From Bacteriovoracaceae bacterium UBA6153 (GTDB taxonomy: Bacteria > Bdellovibrionota > Bacteriovoracia > Bacteriovoracales > Bacteriovoracaceae): a DNA stretch of 64,000 nucleotides. How positions within the stretch are numbered: position 1 is the stretch's first letter; every line of letters starts with the position of its first letter. Of this stretch, positions 26,325 through 36,547 are shown piece by piece. Both the position numbers and the translations under genes were made by a program. The notes beneath the pieces are model-generated. The model had not been told where the DNA came from. It made no database searches and saw only the letters and a list, made by a program, of their open reading frames with translations. The DNA is taken from assembly GCA_002428265.1 (NCBI GenBank), contig DIUR01000028.1, positions 89,251-153,250 of the forward strand, in the 5' to 3' direction.

Positions 26325-27694
26325 AGAGCGACTCCATGTCTCAAAACATCAACTTCGACAACTCCATCTTTCCTAATCCTCTCACCTTCAATTTTTATCA
26401 GCTTCATTCCAGTTTGAAGATTTAAAGCAAGGGCAAGATAGGCCAGTCCCCATGTAAAATGCTGATCACAAGCTGCACTCCAAAGATTATCTTTGAGGAA
26501 CATGCATGCACCTTTGCAAATTTGGACAACCGGACAAGATACGCATTCTGATCTCTGAGACCAATGGAAGGCCGTATCCAGCTTAACATTTATAAGTTCA
26601 TCGACATGGCCAATTTTATGACCACCTTTGGCAGTCACATTCTGACAAGTCAGAACATTTCCATCAATATCAACAGCAATGGAGCTTGGTAAATCCATAC
26701 TGCATTTTTGTCCAATAGCTTCGCTCGTTTCTTTTTTTACCAGAGATTGATAGAACTCATGTAAAAAATGATCTGTCATTCCAAGATTCATATCAAATGG
26801 ATATAGAGATTTTATTTCATCAAAAATATTATTGATCAAATCAAAACGTTTTTGAGGATGAGTGACGTAACTTAATCCAGCACTATCATAAGGGGTCGCA
26901 AGATCGTATGTAACTTTTACTTCAGAAGCATTAACATTTAATTTATTAGCTATGTAGTCTCTGATTCGAACTAAAGAATAGTTCTTCGGAGAGACTGTCG
27001 CATTAAAGGAAATAAGGCCAAGTGGGTTAAGGGTTTTAAAAAGATAATGAAGCCCTTCTGCCTGATTAGGAATGTCGAAAGGGTCTTTAGATCTATCTTC
27101 ATTAAAAGTCGGACCATCATGTGAGACGATAAAATGAAGTTTATAATCTTTAGCAAAATCAACCATCTCTTTTTTTACAAGAGACCCATTCGTAAATAAT
27201 GCCAACGTAATCTTGGGGTATTTAGATTTCAAAAGTTTTGTTAATTCTTCAACTGCTTGCCAGTAAAGAAGTGTTTCCCCACCCCAAAACTCCAGATGCA
27301 CATCACTTCCTAATCCATCTGTTCCACCATCAAACCACAAAGGCATCTTGGAAAAAAATCCCGGGACTTTCGCCGTCGTCTCAGCTGCCTTATCGTTCGA
27401 GAAAGCTCTTTGATTATTTTGGCTGCAATACGTGCATGTATAATTGCATGCAAAACCCATTTGAATTTTAATTTTTCTTAATGCTGTTGTTTTCGTTCCC
27501 GGTGTTGCCGGGCTGATTGCAAAAATTTTTTCTGCGACAGATTCTGGAACTTCAGTAAGAACTATTTCCTGACTATTATGATCCCAACACAATGTTGAAT
27601 TGTATGGATCATAATTAGCAATCAAGGTAGATGTTTCGTCCTTGAGAGTAAGTTTGTAAACAGGCAAATGGACCTCACTAAGTGTATATCTCAT
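26321..27694 (-). CDS. Radical SAM/SPASM peptide-modifying enzyme
   Basis: 457 residues. A 70-residue N-terminal extension precedes the radical SAM cluster C83-x3-C87-x2-C90 (FACNYTCTYCSQ). The barrel contains GGETLL. The C-terminal SPASM region has a full Cys set (VLTCQNV, SECVSCPVVQICKGACMF, SAACDQH). Such enzymes make C-S, C-C or epimerised bonds in peptides whose leader is held by a PqqD-like protein, and one is encoded nearby at 21.2 kb. It is coupled to the fused peptidase enzyme by a TTGA overlap. The exact reaction is not known. Confidence 0.83.
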   Translation of the reverse strand: MRYTLSEVHLPVYKLTLKDETSTLIANYDPYNSTLCWDHNSQEIVLTEVPESVAEKIFAISPATPGTKTTALRKIKIQMGFACNYTCTYCSQNNQRAFSNDKAAETTAKVPGFFSKMPLWFDGGTDGLGSDVHLEFWGGETLLYWQAVEELTKLLKSKYPKITLALFTNGSLVKKEMVDFAKDYKLHFIVSHDGPTFNEDRSKDPFDIPNQAEGLHYLFKTLNPLGLISFNATVSPKNYSLVRIRDYIANKLNVNASEVKVTYDLATPYDSAGLSYVTHPQKRFDLINNIFDEIKSLYPFDMNLGMTDHFLHEFYQSLVKKETSEAIGQKCSMDLPSSIAVDIDGNVLTCQNVTAKGGHKIGHVDELINVKLDTAFHWSQRSECVSCPVVQICKGACMFLKDNLWSAACDQHFTWGLAYLALALNLQTGMKLIKIEGERIRKDGVVEVDVLRHGVAL

Positions 27695-27740
27695 GCTAGT
27701 CTAATTAGACTCATGTTTCAATCTATGAGCAATTTGGGAA

Positions 27741-28859
27741 TTATTTTATCAATTTCAGATTAAAGAGATCGTTCATAAGTGAGTCTAGTATTAAGTATCC
27801 ATGACTTGTTAAAAATAGATGTTGCCTTTGGTCAACTACGGCCAAGCCTTTTTGCTCCCAAGACTCAGCAATGCTCTCCAATGAAATACTATTTTCACCA
27901 AAAGAACTTATATCTAATCCAATAGATGATCTAAGCGACATATAAATTTTTTCAAGATGAAATTCTGATTCAGTGAGCTTTTCTATATCCATTACTGGCG
28001 AATTTGGCTTCCACTTGTAACGCAACTTCTCTTCACTCAAGAAGCCTGTCGCAGAAGGACCGAGAGCACCCACGGTATTAGACTTCCAGTACCTTAAATT
28101 ATGTTGTGATTCATGATGAGGTAGAGAAAAATTTGAAACCTCATAGTGGAGATATCCTTTTTCTTTCAAAAATTCAGCAACCTCAAGATACTCTTTTTCG
28201 ATCCATTCTTCTGAAGGAAGTTTGGAGTAATGAGTGTAATTATCTTTTACCGTTAGAATATAGACACTAAAATGAGTCGGAGAATATTTTAAGGCCCTTT
28301 CTAACTCACTTTTTACATCTCTGTTCAGCTCTTTTGAAAAAGGTAATCCAAGCATAAAATCGACTGAAAAGTTGGCCTTCTTTTTACTAAAAAATTCCAA
28401 AGTATCAAAAACGTCACCAATGCTATGAACTCTATCCAGGTGCTTGCTAATAGTTCCATCTAGGGATTGAATACCTAAAGAATAGCGATTAACGCCTATA
28501 CTCTCCCATTCATTTAAAATACTTTCTTCCCAGGCGCCAGGATTAACTTCCATCGTAAATTCACAATCAGGGGCCAAGAGCAGATTGTTTGATGAAAGAA
28601 AATTTTCAAGAAAAACTTTCCCTTCCATACCCCATAAAGAAGGAGTTCCTCCTCCCAGATAGAGAGTTTTAAGTGGTGCCCATGAATAACCGTTTTCTTT
28701 CATCAGTCTTTCATGCTCTTTAAACGCACCTTGCAAATACTGGTGAAAGCTATCAAAGTCTTGAGATTTATTTTGAGGCACTTTTTTATAAAAATCGCAG
28801 TAATTGCAAAGATGAGTGCAGAATGGAAAATGTAGATAGAGGGATTCAATTTTTTTCAT
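27741..28859 (-). CDS. hemW: Radical SAM heme chaperone HemW (coproporphyrinogen oxidase-like)
   Basis: 372 residues. It starts with HFPFCTHLCNYCDFYKK, the HemW signature CxxxCxxCxF at Cys14, 18 and 21, and contains LYLGGGTPSLWG and NPGAWEESILNEW. HemW carries heme to membrane hemoproteins and is not a true HemN. The gene follows the peptide-modifying operon by 46 bases but its role is general. Confidence 0.85.
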   Translation of the reverse strand: MKKIESLYLHFPFCTHLCNYCDFYKKVPQNKSQDFDSFHQYLQGAFKEHERLMKENGYSWAPLKTLYLGGGTPSLWGMEGKVFLENFLSSNNLLLAPDCEFTMEVNPGAWEESILNEWESIGVNRYSLGIQSLDGTISKHLDRVHSIGDVFDTLEFFSKKKANFSVDFMLGLPFSKELNRDVKSELERALKYSPTHFSVYILTVKDNYTHYSKLPSEEWIEKEYLEVAEFLKEKGYLHYEVSNFSLPHHESQHNLRYWKSNTVGALGPSATGFLSEEKLRYKWKPNSPVMDIEKLTESEFHLEKIYMSLRSSIGLDISSFGENSISLESIAESWEQKGLAVVDQRQHLFLTSHGYLILDSLMNDLFNLKLIK

Positions 28860-28917
28860 ACAAATATACTTCTGGATTATAGAGAAATTCTATTAGGTAA
28901 TGCACTCCAACCTTGGT

Positions 28918-28923
28918 TATAAT
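28918..28923 (+). promoter_or_regulatory. Candidate -10 box for the M16 peptidase gene
   Basis: A perfect TATAAT lies 42 bases before the ATG at 28966, in the 106-base divergent gap next to hemW. The matching -35 is weak (AGGTAA-like at 28895-28900). Confidence 0.4.
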
Positions 28924-28965
28924 AAATTGTTTCCAATTACAATGAAAGTCTAAAGGAATCTCTAC

Positions 28966-31564
28966 ATGCAATATGAATTAACTACATTGAAAAATGATCT
29001 TAAAACTCTTTTTGTCCACTCTCCTGGCTCAACTGCTGCAACCGTACAAATCTGGTTTAGGGCCGGTAGTGCATTAGAAAAAGAAGATCATGAGGGCATT
29101 GCTCACTTTCTTGAACACATGTTCTTTAAAGGAACCCAGACGCGTCCATGTGCTAAAATAGCCCATGAAGTTGAGACTTTCGGCGGAGAGATCAACGCTT
29201 TCACTTCATTTGATTACACTTGTTATTATATCAATACACCAAATACAAAACTTACAGACACCATCAACATTCTTTTAGACATGGTTTCAAACCCACTCTT
29301 TAAGCAAGAAGACCTGATTCCTGAGCGTGGAGTTGTCTTTGAAGAATACAGAAGATCAATCGATAGCCCGAGCCAGTTCGCGTTTGCCAAGCTTCAGAAC
29401 TCTGCTTTCGAAGGAAGTTATGCTCATCAGATTCTAGGTCGTGAAGATACGATCAAAAACTTTTCACAAGAGCAACTTCATTCATTTAGAAATAACTTTT
29501 ACAACTTATCAAATGCTCTTTTAATCGTTGCTGGTGATGTTAGTCAAAAAGAACAAATCACAAAAACCATTGAGCAATATAAACTTCCAGCAGGCCCAGA
29601 GAGTTCATTCCCATTATTTGAATTAAAAGATCATCCAACGGCAGATATTCACCAAAAAGAAGTTGGGATGGCCACACTAACAATGGTTATTAAAGCTCCT
29701 CAATATTCTGAAAAAGAAGCTGCCTCAGAAGACCTGGCAATTAACTGTATGGGCTTTGGTGAGACTTCAAGATTATATAACGCTCTTGTTTTAGATAAAA
29801 CTTTAGCCAACGTTGCTTCTGCTTCCACAATGTTTATGGCAAAAGGTGGAGCTCACTTTATCAGACTCGTATTCCCTCATAAGAATATGGCCGAACTTCT
29901 TAAAAAATTCATGAGCACAATCGAGCACGCTCTTGATAAAGGTTTAGCAAGTGATGAAATCCTAAAAATTAAAAACCAATACCTTTCATCTAAAATTTAT
30001 GAGATGGAATCAATTGAATCTTTTTCATTTTCTCTAGGCCATAGTTATGCTCAAAGCGGCGACATAAAGTGTGAAGAAGAGTTCATTGATAGAATCAAAA
30101 ACACTAACGCAAAAAAAGTTAATCAGTCATTAAAGAATATTTTCTCTAAAGATGTTCATATCAGCATGCAAATTCCAAAAGAAGCTGACATGGCAAAAAC
30201 GAAAAAAGAGATTGCTTCATTTCAAGCGAAGTTAAAAACTTTAAAAAAATCTCTTACGACTCAAGCGAAATCTAAATTAAAAATTGAAAAATCAAAACAC
30301 GATGAGCAAGTTCAGCTTATCAAAGTTAAGCCAGGTGTTTCGTTCATCTATAGACAAAATATGATGACTCCGACTTTCGTACTTCAAGCCTACCTTCGCG
30401 GTGGATTGACTGAAGAAACTGATAAAAATAGCGGAACTTACCACTTATTAAGCTCGATGATGACTAAAGGTCACGATAAAATCAGCTACGATAAAATTAA
30501 AAAAGACCTGGAAGAAAACTCATCTAGTATCTCAGGATTCTCAGGTAAAAATGCTTACGGTCTTCTGATGCATGGATTAACTGATAGCTTTCAGGATTTA
30601 TTCCCGCATTTTTCAGGCGCATTAATGTCTCCTGATATGCCTCAAAAATATTTAAATCACGAAAAACAACTTTCTTTAAGATCGCTTGTTAATCAAAAAG
30701 AAGATCCTGTAAAACAATGCTTCAAAGAAGCTCAAAGACTGTTCTTTGGAACTCACCCTTATGCGCTTAGCCCGATTGGAAATCAAAAATCTCTTAAGGC
30801 CATCACGCAAAAGAGTCTCCTTACAACTCATAAGAAAAATATGAAGTCGCAGGAATTTCTGATCACTTACTGTGGTGATATGGACCTTCAGGATGTTCTA
30901 GTGACTCTGCAACCATTATTTGACAGTCTTCCAGCGAGAAAGTCTCAAGCGCTTAAGTTCAAAAAGTATAAATCTACAGTTGGAGTAGAGCGCTTTATTC
31001 CTTTCAACCGCGAACAAACCCAAATTTTTTATGGGATTCCTTGTGGAAAAATGGGCTCACCCGAAAACCTTTATCTTAAAATGCTAAGCTCTCACTTATC
31101 AGGACAATCTTCAGAACTTTTCGTAGAAGTCCGCGATCGCCAGGGGCTTTGTTATAGCGCTCAACCAGTACACTTTGCGGCCATCGAGGGCGGCTATTTC
31201 GGGATTTACATGGCATCAGGCTTTGATAAGGTTGTTCCTGCTATAGCGGCCATTAAAGAGCTCATAGGACGCATTCGTGACAACGGATTACCAGAAGAGG
31301 ATTTCAATAGAATTAAGACTATGATCAAGGGTCAAAACCTGATTAACGTTCAAACCAATGAAGACTTCGCCAGCATCTACTCAGTACCGGTCCTACAGGC
31401 CCAGGGACTGGATTATTACTACAAAGGTAATAAGGAAATTGAAGATCTAAAATATGCTGATTTCCAAAAGAACATCAAAAAAGGTTCTTTCTCAAAAATG
31501 GAATACAATCGTTGTCGGAAGAGACACAGAAGTAAAAACCACTGCAAAGAACGCAAAAAAATAA
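28966..31564 (+). CDS. M16 family (pitrilysin/insulinase-like) zinc peptidase, frameshifted near its end
   Basis: About 865 residues if the frame shift is corrected. Two M16 halves: the first has the inverted zinc motif H47-F-L-E50-H51 and distal Glu127; the second lacks it but keeps the Arg/Tyr-type region (RDRQGLCYSAQP), as usual. Near 31477-31482 a run of six A shifts the reading frame: the simple frame continues with basic residues and ends only at 31602, beyond a terminator hairpin. One base fewer gives the typical end KVLSQKWNTIVVGRDTEVKTTAKNAKK with a stop at 31562-31564, just before the hairpin. Either a true frameshift or a base-calling error in a homopolymer. Confidence 0.78.
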
Positions 31565-31593
31565 AAAAAAGCCTCCGTAAAGGAGGCTTTTTT
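31565..31593. terminator. Rho-independent terminator, bidirectional
   Basis: Stem GCCTCC (31571-31576) and GGAGGC (31582-31587) with loop GTAAA, flanked by AAAAAA and TTTTTT. It serves the M16 peptidase gene on the plus strand and the DctP gene on the minus strand. Confidence 0.85.
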
Positions 31594-31612
31594 ATATCTT
31601 AATTTCTTTTTA

Positions 31613-32620
31613 TTATTGAGCGATAATCGAAGCAATTAGATCTTTACCAAGAATTGGTGAATACTTTGTATAAATTGGCTGTAGAGCTGCTTTCATTTTT
31701 GCTTCTTCAGCCTTACTCATCGTAACGATTTCAACACCTTCTTTAAGGCATTTCTCTCTTGTTTCAACACCAACTTTTACAGAGTGATCTCTTTCTAACC
31801 TAGCAGCATTAACCGCCGCTTCTTTCATAATCACTCTATAATTCTCTGGAAGTGATTTCCAGAAAGTTTCGTTCATGATGATTGAAGTTAAAAATAAGCT
31901 ATGGTGAGTTTCATTAACAATGTTTGCTACTTTATTTTGGCCCATTGGAAAATATCTAGCATATGTCGATTCTGCTTCGTTGATTTTTCCAGATCTAATC
32001 CCTTCATCAATTTCATCTAACGTCATTGCATAAGTTTTAGCTCCAAGAAGCTCAAACGTATCTCTAGCAACTGGGCTTAAAGATGTTCTGATTTTTAATC
32101 CTTTAAAGTCTTCTACTGAAGTGATTTTTTTCACTCCGGGAATAATTCTATATCCACCACTGTATGTGAATGCCAGCCCTCTGATGTTTTTTGATGCAAG
32201 CCCTGCTAGAAGCTCTTCTCCAACATTTCCTTCAAGAACTTTTTGCGCATGCGCGTGATCTCTAAAGAGATAAGGTAGATCAAGTGCGTACATTGGCTGA
32301 CTTAAACGTCCTAGGTCTGTCGTGTAAGTCTGGCTCATCTCAATAGAGTTGTTTTGAATTTTTGAAACGAAATGTCTGTGAGGAATTTTTTTATTATTAT
32401 TATACTTAGCTTCGTATTCTGGAAGTGACATGACTTCAAAAACAACGCCACCGTTAGTTTTTGCAGTTACTTCTTTCGTGAATGAATCAGCTGCAATTTT
32501 AAATAAATCAATTGGCTCATGAGCTAGTACCCACTTCACCTTAATTGGATTTACTGCTTTATCGGCTCCAAAGACCGTGCCAGAGTAAATAAGAAAAATT
32601 GCTAAAAATAGTGATTTCAT
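31613..32620 (-). CDS. TRAP transporter substrate-binding protein, DctP family
   Basis: 335 residues with a signal peptide (MKSLFLAIFLIYSGTVFGAD). The family pattern WVLAHEPIDLFKIAADSFTKEVTAKTNGGV and later FKGLKIRTSLSPVARDTFELLGA matches DctP-type binding proteins for carboxylates. The two membrane subunits (DctQ/DctM) are not adjacent, so they lie elsewhere or it is an orphan. AGGGGA precedes the ATG. Confidence 0.83.
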   Translation of the reverse strand: MKSLFLAIFLIYSGTVFGADKAVNPIKVKWVLAHEPIDLFKIAADSFTKEVTAKTNGGVVFEVMSLPEYEAKYNNNKKIPHRHFVSKIQNNSIEMSQTYTTDLGRLSQPMYALDLPYLFRDHAHAQKVLEGNVGEELLAGLASKNIRGLAFTYSGGYRIIPGVKKITSVEDFKGLKIRTSLSPVARDTFELLGAKTYAMTLDEIDEGIRSGKINEAESTYARYFPMGQNKVANIVNETHHSLFLTSIIMNETFWKSLPENYRVIMKEAAVNAARLERDHSVKVGVETREKCLKEGVEIVTMSKAEEAKMKAALQPIYTKYSPILGKDLIASIIAQ

Positions 32621-32787
32621 GCATGTCCCCTGTGTAACTACTTAAAATATCAAGCTAGAATAATTGTAACATTAAATAAATGGGAGTCAATTAGCATAAA
32701 TATGACTGATTGATATCAAGCACTTACAAATAAAACGGCAAATAAGTTAAAACCTTTATGCCAAGATAATCTGCTGATAAGCAAAGA

Positions 32788-33324
32788 TTATGAAATTCTT
32801 CTATCTTTTAAGATGAGCCACGGGATTGCGGGGTCACTGTCTGTTGAGTATTTCTTAGAAACGAGGCTCATAAGCATCGTCACATCAGAAAAACTATTTG
32901 CCATCATTTTAAAAAATGAAGGGATATCATAGGCCTCTGGCGCAAATGAATCTAATCTAGTGTAAGCAATTTTACCAATGTCTTCATAGTATCTTGCATC
33001 CACTATTTTCTTATTGAGAGAATCATGAAAAAAGCCACAAATCAGAAGTGATGTTTCGGCAATATCCCTTAGCACCTGCTTTTGTTTTTCCCTTGGAAAT
33101 TGAGAAGATTCCATTAATTTTATCCCAAGAATTTTTTCGCGCGCTCTGTTGTCCACCTGCTCAAAAAATTTTGCTGATTCGCCATAGGCATCCATCACCA
33201 TACTGGAATAAAAAATTGCTTCTTGCCTGAGTGGATTAAGAGACTTTGTGTTGAACTCCTGCAAGTGATCGTAAAAAAAGCCCTGCAAGCTAGTCCCTAA
33301 GAGAATTTTCGATTCCTGAGTCAT
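32788..33324 (-). CDS. Hypothetical protein
   Basis: 178 residues from the ATG at 33324, which follows a strong GAGGAGG; a longer frame to 33366 is less likely. Soluble and helical-looking, with no signal peptide or known motif. It faces the methylmalonyl-CoA mutase gene divergently. Family not recognised. Confidence 0.6.
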   Translation of the reverse strand: MTQESKILLGTSLQGFFYDHLQEFNTKSLNPLRQEAIFYSSMVMDAYGESAKFFEQVDNRAREKILGIKLMESSQFPREKQKQVLRDIAETSLLICGFFHDSLNKKIVDARYYEDIGKIAYTRLDSFAPEAYDIPSFFKMMANSFSDVTMLMSLVSKKYSTDSDPAIPWLILKDRRIS

Positions 33325-33437
33325 GCCCGGTTTCCTCCTCTTGATGCTGGTAGAAAACCAGACCATATTAGATTTTACTTCATTCTCTTTTACTTCTAAA
33401 ATCAGGTAAGAAATTCCCTATTTTTAAGGACACGCTC

Positions 33438-35591
33438 ATGGGCAATAGCTATGAACCTAAATTATCAACACTTAGTGATTGGTCAAAACTGGCCACTAAA
33501 GAATCTAAAGGAAAATCAATTGAAGATTTATCCTGGAAGAGTGCTGAAGGCATTACAGTCAAGCCTCTCTACACTAAAGCTGACACCGAAAATCTAAAAT
33601 ACGCCGACACGATGCCTGGTTTTGAACCTTATGTACGAGGCCCTAAAGCAACTATGTATGTAGGTCGCCCATGGACAATTAGACAGTATGCTGGTTTTTC
33701 AACAGCAGAAGAATCTAATGCATTTTACAGAAGAGCACTTGAGGCCGGAGGACAAGGCGTCTCCGTTGCTTTCGATTTGGCCACTCACCGTGGTTACGAC
33801 TCAGATCACCCACGAGTTTCAGGAGATGTTGGAAAAGCTGGTGTTGCTATTGACTCTGTTGAAGACATGAAAATTCTCTTCAACGAAATACCACTCGATA
33901 AAGTTTCTGTTTCAATGACGATGAATGGAGCTGTTCTTCCTATCCTTGCTAATTACATCGTGGCCGCAGAAGAACAAGGTGTCGGACCCGAGTTATTATC
34001 AGGGACAATCCAAAATGATATTTTAAAAGAGTTCATGGTAAGAAATACTTATATCTTTCCACCAACTCCTTCGATGAAAATTATCGCAGATATCTTTGCT
34101 TATACTGCTAAAAATATGCCCAAATTTAACTCGATCAGTATTTCCGGCTATCACATGCAGGAAGCTGGCGCTGATGCTGTTTTAGAACTCGCTTATACTC
34201 TTGCTGACGGAAAAGAGTATATCGATACAGCTATTAAATCTGGAATGGATATTGATGTGTTTGCTCCCAGGCTTTCATTCTTCTTTGGAATTGGAATGAA
34301 TTTCTATATGGAAATTGCAAAACTGAGAGCTGCAAGACTATTGTGGGATAGAATTGTTTCTTCATATAACCCAAAAGATTTGAACTCAAAAATTTTAAGA
34401 ACTCACTGCCAGACATCTGGATGGTCGCTAACCGAACAAGATCCATACAACAATGTCATGAGAACAACAATTGAAGCAATGGCCGCTATTTTTGGCGGAA
34501 CTCAATCTCTACACACTAATGCTTTTGATGAAGCAATCGCACTTCCAACAGAGTTCTCTTCGAGAATTGCTAGAAATACCCAAATCGTTCTTCAAGAAGA
34601 AACTCAAATTACTAAAGTTGTCGACCCTTGGGGTGGCTCTTACATGATGGAAGCCTTGACTCAGGAAATGGCAGATAAAGCTTGGGAGATTATTTTAGAA
34701 GTTGAAAAACAAGGTGGAATGGCCAAGGCCATTGAAACCGGTATACCAAAACTTAATATTGAGAAATCTGCAGCGATAAAACAAGCTCGCATTGATAAAG
34801 GCCTGGACGTTATTGTTGGCGTTAATAAATATAAACTTAAAGAAGAAGCCGATGTTGATATTCTAGAAATCGACAACGAAAAAGTTCGTGAATCCCAAAT
34901 CAAGCGCCTTGATCACTTGCGTACAAATCGTGATGACGAAGCCGTCATGCAAGCTCTTGAAGAGTTAACCGAGTATGCTCGCACAGGAAAAGGAAATGCT
35001 CTTGACCTCGCAGTGAAAGCTGCACGCCTTAGAGCGAGTGTCGGTGAAATTACTTACGCCCTTGAGAGAGTATGGGGAAGATACAATGCAAACACTCAAA
35101 CTGTATCCGGAGTTTACGGACAATCTTTTGAGCATGATGAGGGTTGGAATATGATTCAAGATCAAATCAAAAAATTCATGGAAAATAATGGTAGAAGGCC
35201 AAGAATGCTGGTCGCAAAAATGGGCCAAGATGGCCACGATCGTGGAGCAAAAGTCATCGCCACTGCTTTTGCCGATCTTGGATTTGATATCGATCTTGCC
35301 CCATTGTTTTCTACTCCTAAGGAAGTTGCAAAACAAGCTGTTGAAAACGATGTTCACGTTGTAGGTGTTTCATCACAGGCAGCAGGTCACAAAACACTCA
35401 TCCCGGAACTCATTGCAGAACTAAAGGCCCTTGGTGCAGAAGATATTATCGTCGTTTGTGGTGGAGTTATTCCCAAACGAGATTATGAATTTTTAAAAAA
35501 TGCTGGAGTAAAAGGAATTTTTGGACCAGGAACTCCTGTTTCAATTTCTGCCAGTGATGTAATTAATGCTATTGAGGAAAATCTAAAATGA
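33438..35591 (+). CDS. Methylmalonyl-CoA mutase, catalytic subunit with B12 domain
   Basis: 717 residues. The N-terminal TIM barrel has RPWTIRQYAGFSTAEESN, and the C-terminal cobalamin domain has the D-x-H-x-x-G motif in GQDGHDRGAKVIA followed by VVGVSSQAAGHKTL. It interconverts methylmalonyl-CoA and succinyl-CoA in propionate breakdown. Full length for the single large subunit type; no small subunit is adjacent. AAGGA precedes the ATG. ATGA overlap with the MeaB-like gene. Confidence 0.92.
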   Translation: MGNSYEPKLSTLSDWSKLATKESKGKSIEDLSWKSAEGITVKPLYTKADTENLKYADTMPGFEPYVRGPKATMYVGRPWTIRQYAGFSTAEESNAFYRRALEAGGQGVSVAFDLATHRGYDSDHPRVSGDVGKAGVAIDSVEDMKILFNEIPLDKVSVSMTMNGAVLPILANYIVAAEEQGVGPELLSGTIQNDILKEFMVRNTYIFPPTPSMKIIADIFAYTAKNMPKFNSISISGYHMQEAGADAVLELAYTLADGKEYIDTAIKSGMDIDVFAPRLSFFFGIGMNFYMEIAKLRAARLLWDRIVSSYNPKDLNSKILRTHCQTSGWSLTEQDPYNNVMRTTIEAMAAIFGGTQSLHTNAFDEAIALPTEFSSRIARNTQIVLQEETQITKVVDPWGGSYMMEALTQEMADKAWEIILEVEKQGGMAKAIETGIPKLNIEKSAAIKQARIDKGLDVIVGVNKYKLKEEADVDILEIDNEKVRESQIKRLDHLRTNRDDEAVMQALEELTEYARTGKGNALDLAVKAARLRASVGEITYALERVWGRYNANTQTVSGVYGQSFEHDEGWNMIQDQIKKFMENNGRRPRMLVAKMGQDGHDRGAKVIATAFADLGFDIDLAPLFSTPKEVAKQAVENDVHVVGVSSQAAGHKTLIPELIAELKALGAEDIIVVCGGVIPKRDYEFLKNAGVKGIFGPGTPVSISASDVINAIEENLK

Positions 35592-36547
35592 TAGATCTAC
35601 AAAAGCTCATTGCAGGCGACCGCAGAACTCTGGCGAAGGCCATTACATTGATTGAGTCTACTAAAGAAGAAGACCAAATCAAGTCGCAAGAGCTTTTGAA
35701 CAAAATCCTAAATGGTAATAAGAAAAGTTTTCGTTTAGGAATTACTGGCTCCCCTGGAGTTGGTAAATCCACTTTCATTGAAAACTTTGGACAATATCTT
35801 ATTTCTCAAAATCACAAAGTTGCTGTTCTTGCCATTGATCCAAGCTCTCCTACTTCAGGCGGAAGTATTCTGGGCGATAAAACAAGAATGGAAAAACTCT
35901 CAAATGATCCTAGTGCATTTATTCGCCCTACTCCTTCGAGTGGAACTCTAGGCGGTGTGGCACAAAAAACACGAGAGGCCATTTTGCTTTGTGAAGCTGC
36001 CGGCTTTGATTTCATCATTATTGAAACAGTCGGAGTCGGACAGTCTGAATTTGAAGTTGCCAACATGGTCGACTTTTTTATGATTCTTATGCTTCCTAAT
36101 TCGGGCGACGAGCTTCAAGGAATTAAAAAAGGCATACTGGAGCTTGCCGATGCCATAGTCGTCAACAAGGCAGATGGGGACTCAGAAAACCTTGCCATCA
36201 AGTCGCAGGCACAATTTCAAAGCGCTCTAGAACTGTTCCGTCACAATCCTCTATGGAAAACTAAGGTTTCAAGTTGCTCGGCACTAACGAATAAGAACAT
36301 TGATCAAATTTATACTATGCTGAAAGAATTTCAAGAAACAGTTGGCGAAGAATATATTCTTAAAAATCGCAACAAACAAAACAAAGACTGGTTTACTAAT
36401 CTTGTAAGCGAACTTATTAAATTTAAACTGAACTCAGATAAAAAATTAGCAGGACTGAAAACAACCTTAGAAGCAGAAGTTCTAAGCGGACAAAAATTAG
36501 CAGTTGTCGCCGCTTCAGAATATGTGGAAAAGGCCCTTAAGAATTAG
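35588..36547 (+). CDS. meaB: MeaB/ArgK-type GTPase chaperone of methylmalonyl-CoA mutase
   Basis: 319 residues. Walker A GSPGVGKSTF, ETVGVGQSE (switch) and NKADGDSEN (guanine specificity) match the MeaB/MMAA family that loads and protects the B12 cofactor of the mutase. It overlaps the mutase gene by four bases. Its end overlaps the convergent radical SAM gene by 11 bases. Confidence 0.9.
   Translation: MIDLQKLIAGDRRTLAKAITLIESTKEEDQIKSQELLNKILNGNKKSFRLGITGSPGVGKSTFIENFGQYLISQNHKVAVLAIDPSSPTSGGSILGDKTRMEKLSNDPSAFIRPTPSSGTLGGVAQKTREAILLCEAAGFDFIIIETVGVGQSEFEVANMVDFFMILMLPNSGDELQGIKKGILELADAIVVNKADGDSENLAIKSQAQFQSALELFRHNPLWKTKVSSCSALTNKNIDQIYTMLKEFQETVGEEYILKNRNKQNKDWFTNLVSELIKFKLNSDKKLAGLKTTLEAEVLSGQKLAVVAASEYVEKALKN

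Noticed and set aside
21075..27694. Identifying the cluster as mycofactocin
   Set aside because: The peptide ends in Cys-Tyr and there are PqqD-like, radical SAM and glycosyltransferase genes, but the expected creatininase-like peptidase and the exact C-terminal pattern are not seen, and hydroxylases plus a fused HExxH peptidase are present instead.
31477..31500. Programmed ribosomal frameshift in the M16 gene
   Set aside because: The restored frame is reached by +1 (or deleting one A). The slippery sequence does not fit a standard -1 heptamer in the reading frame, and no stimulatory structure was seen; a simple indel is more likely.
33688..33870. Short ORFs inside the mutase and carboxylase genes
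   Set aside because: Out-of-frame or antisense to strongly conserved genes; no independent support.
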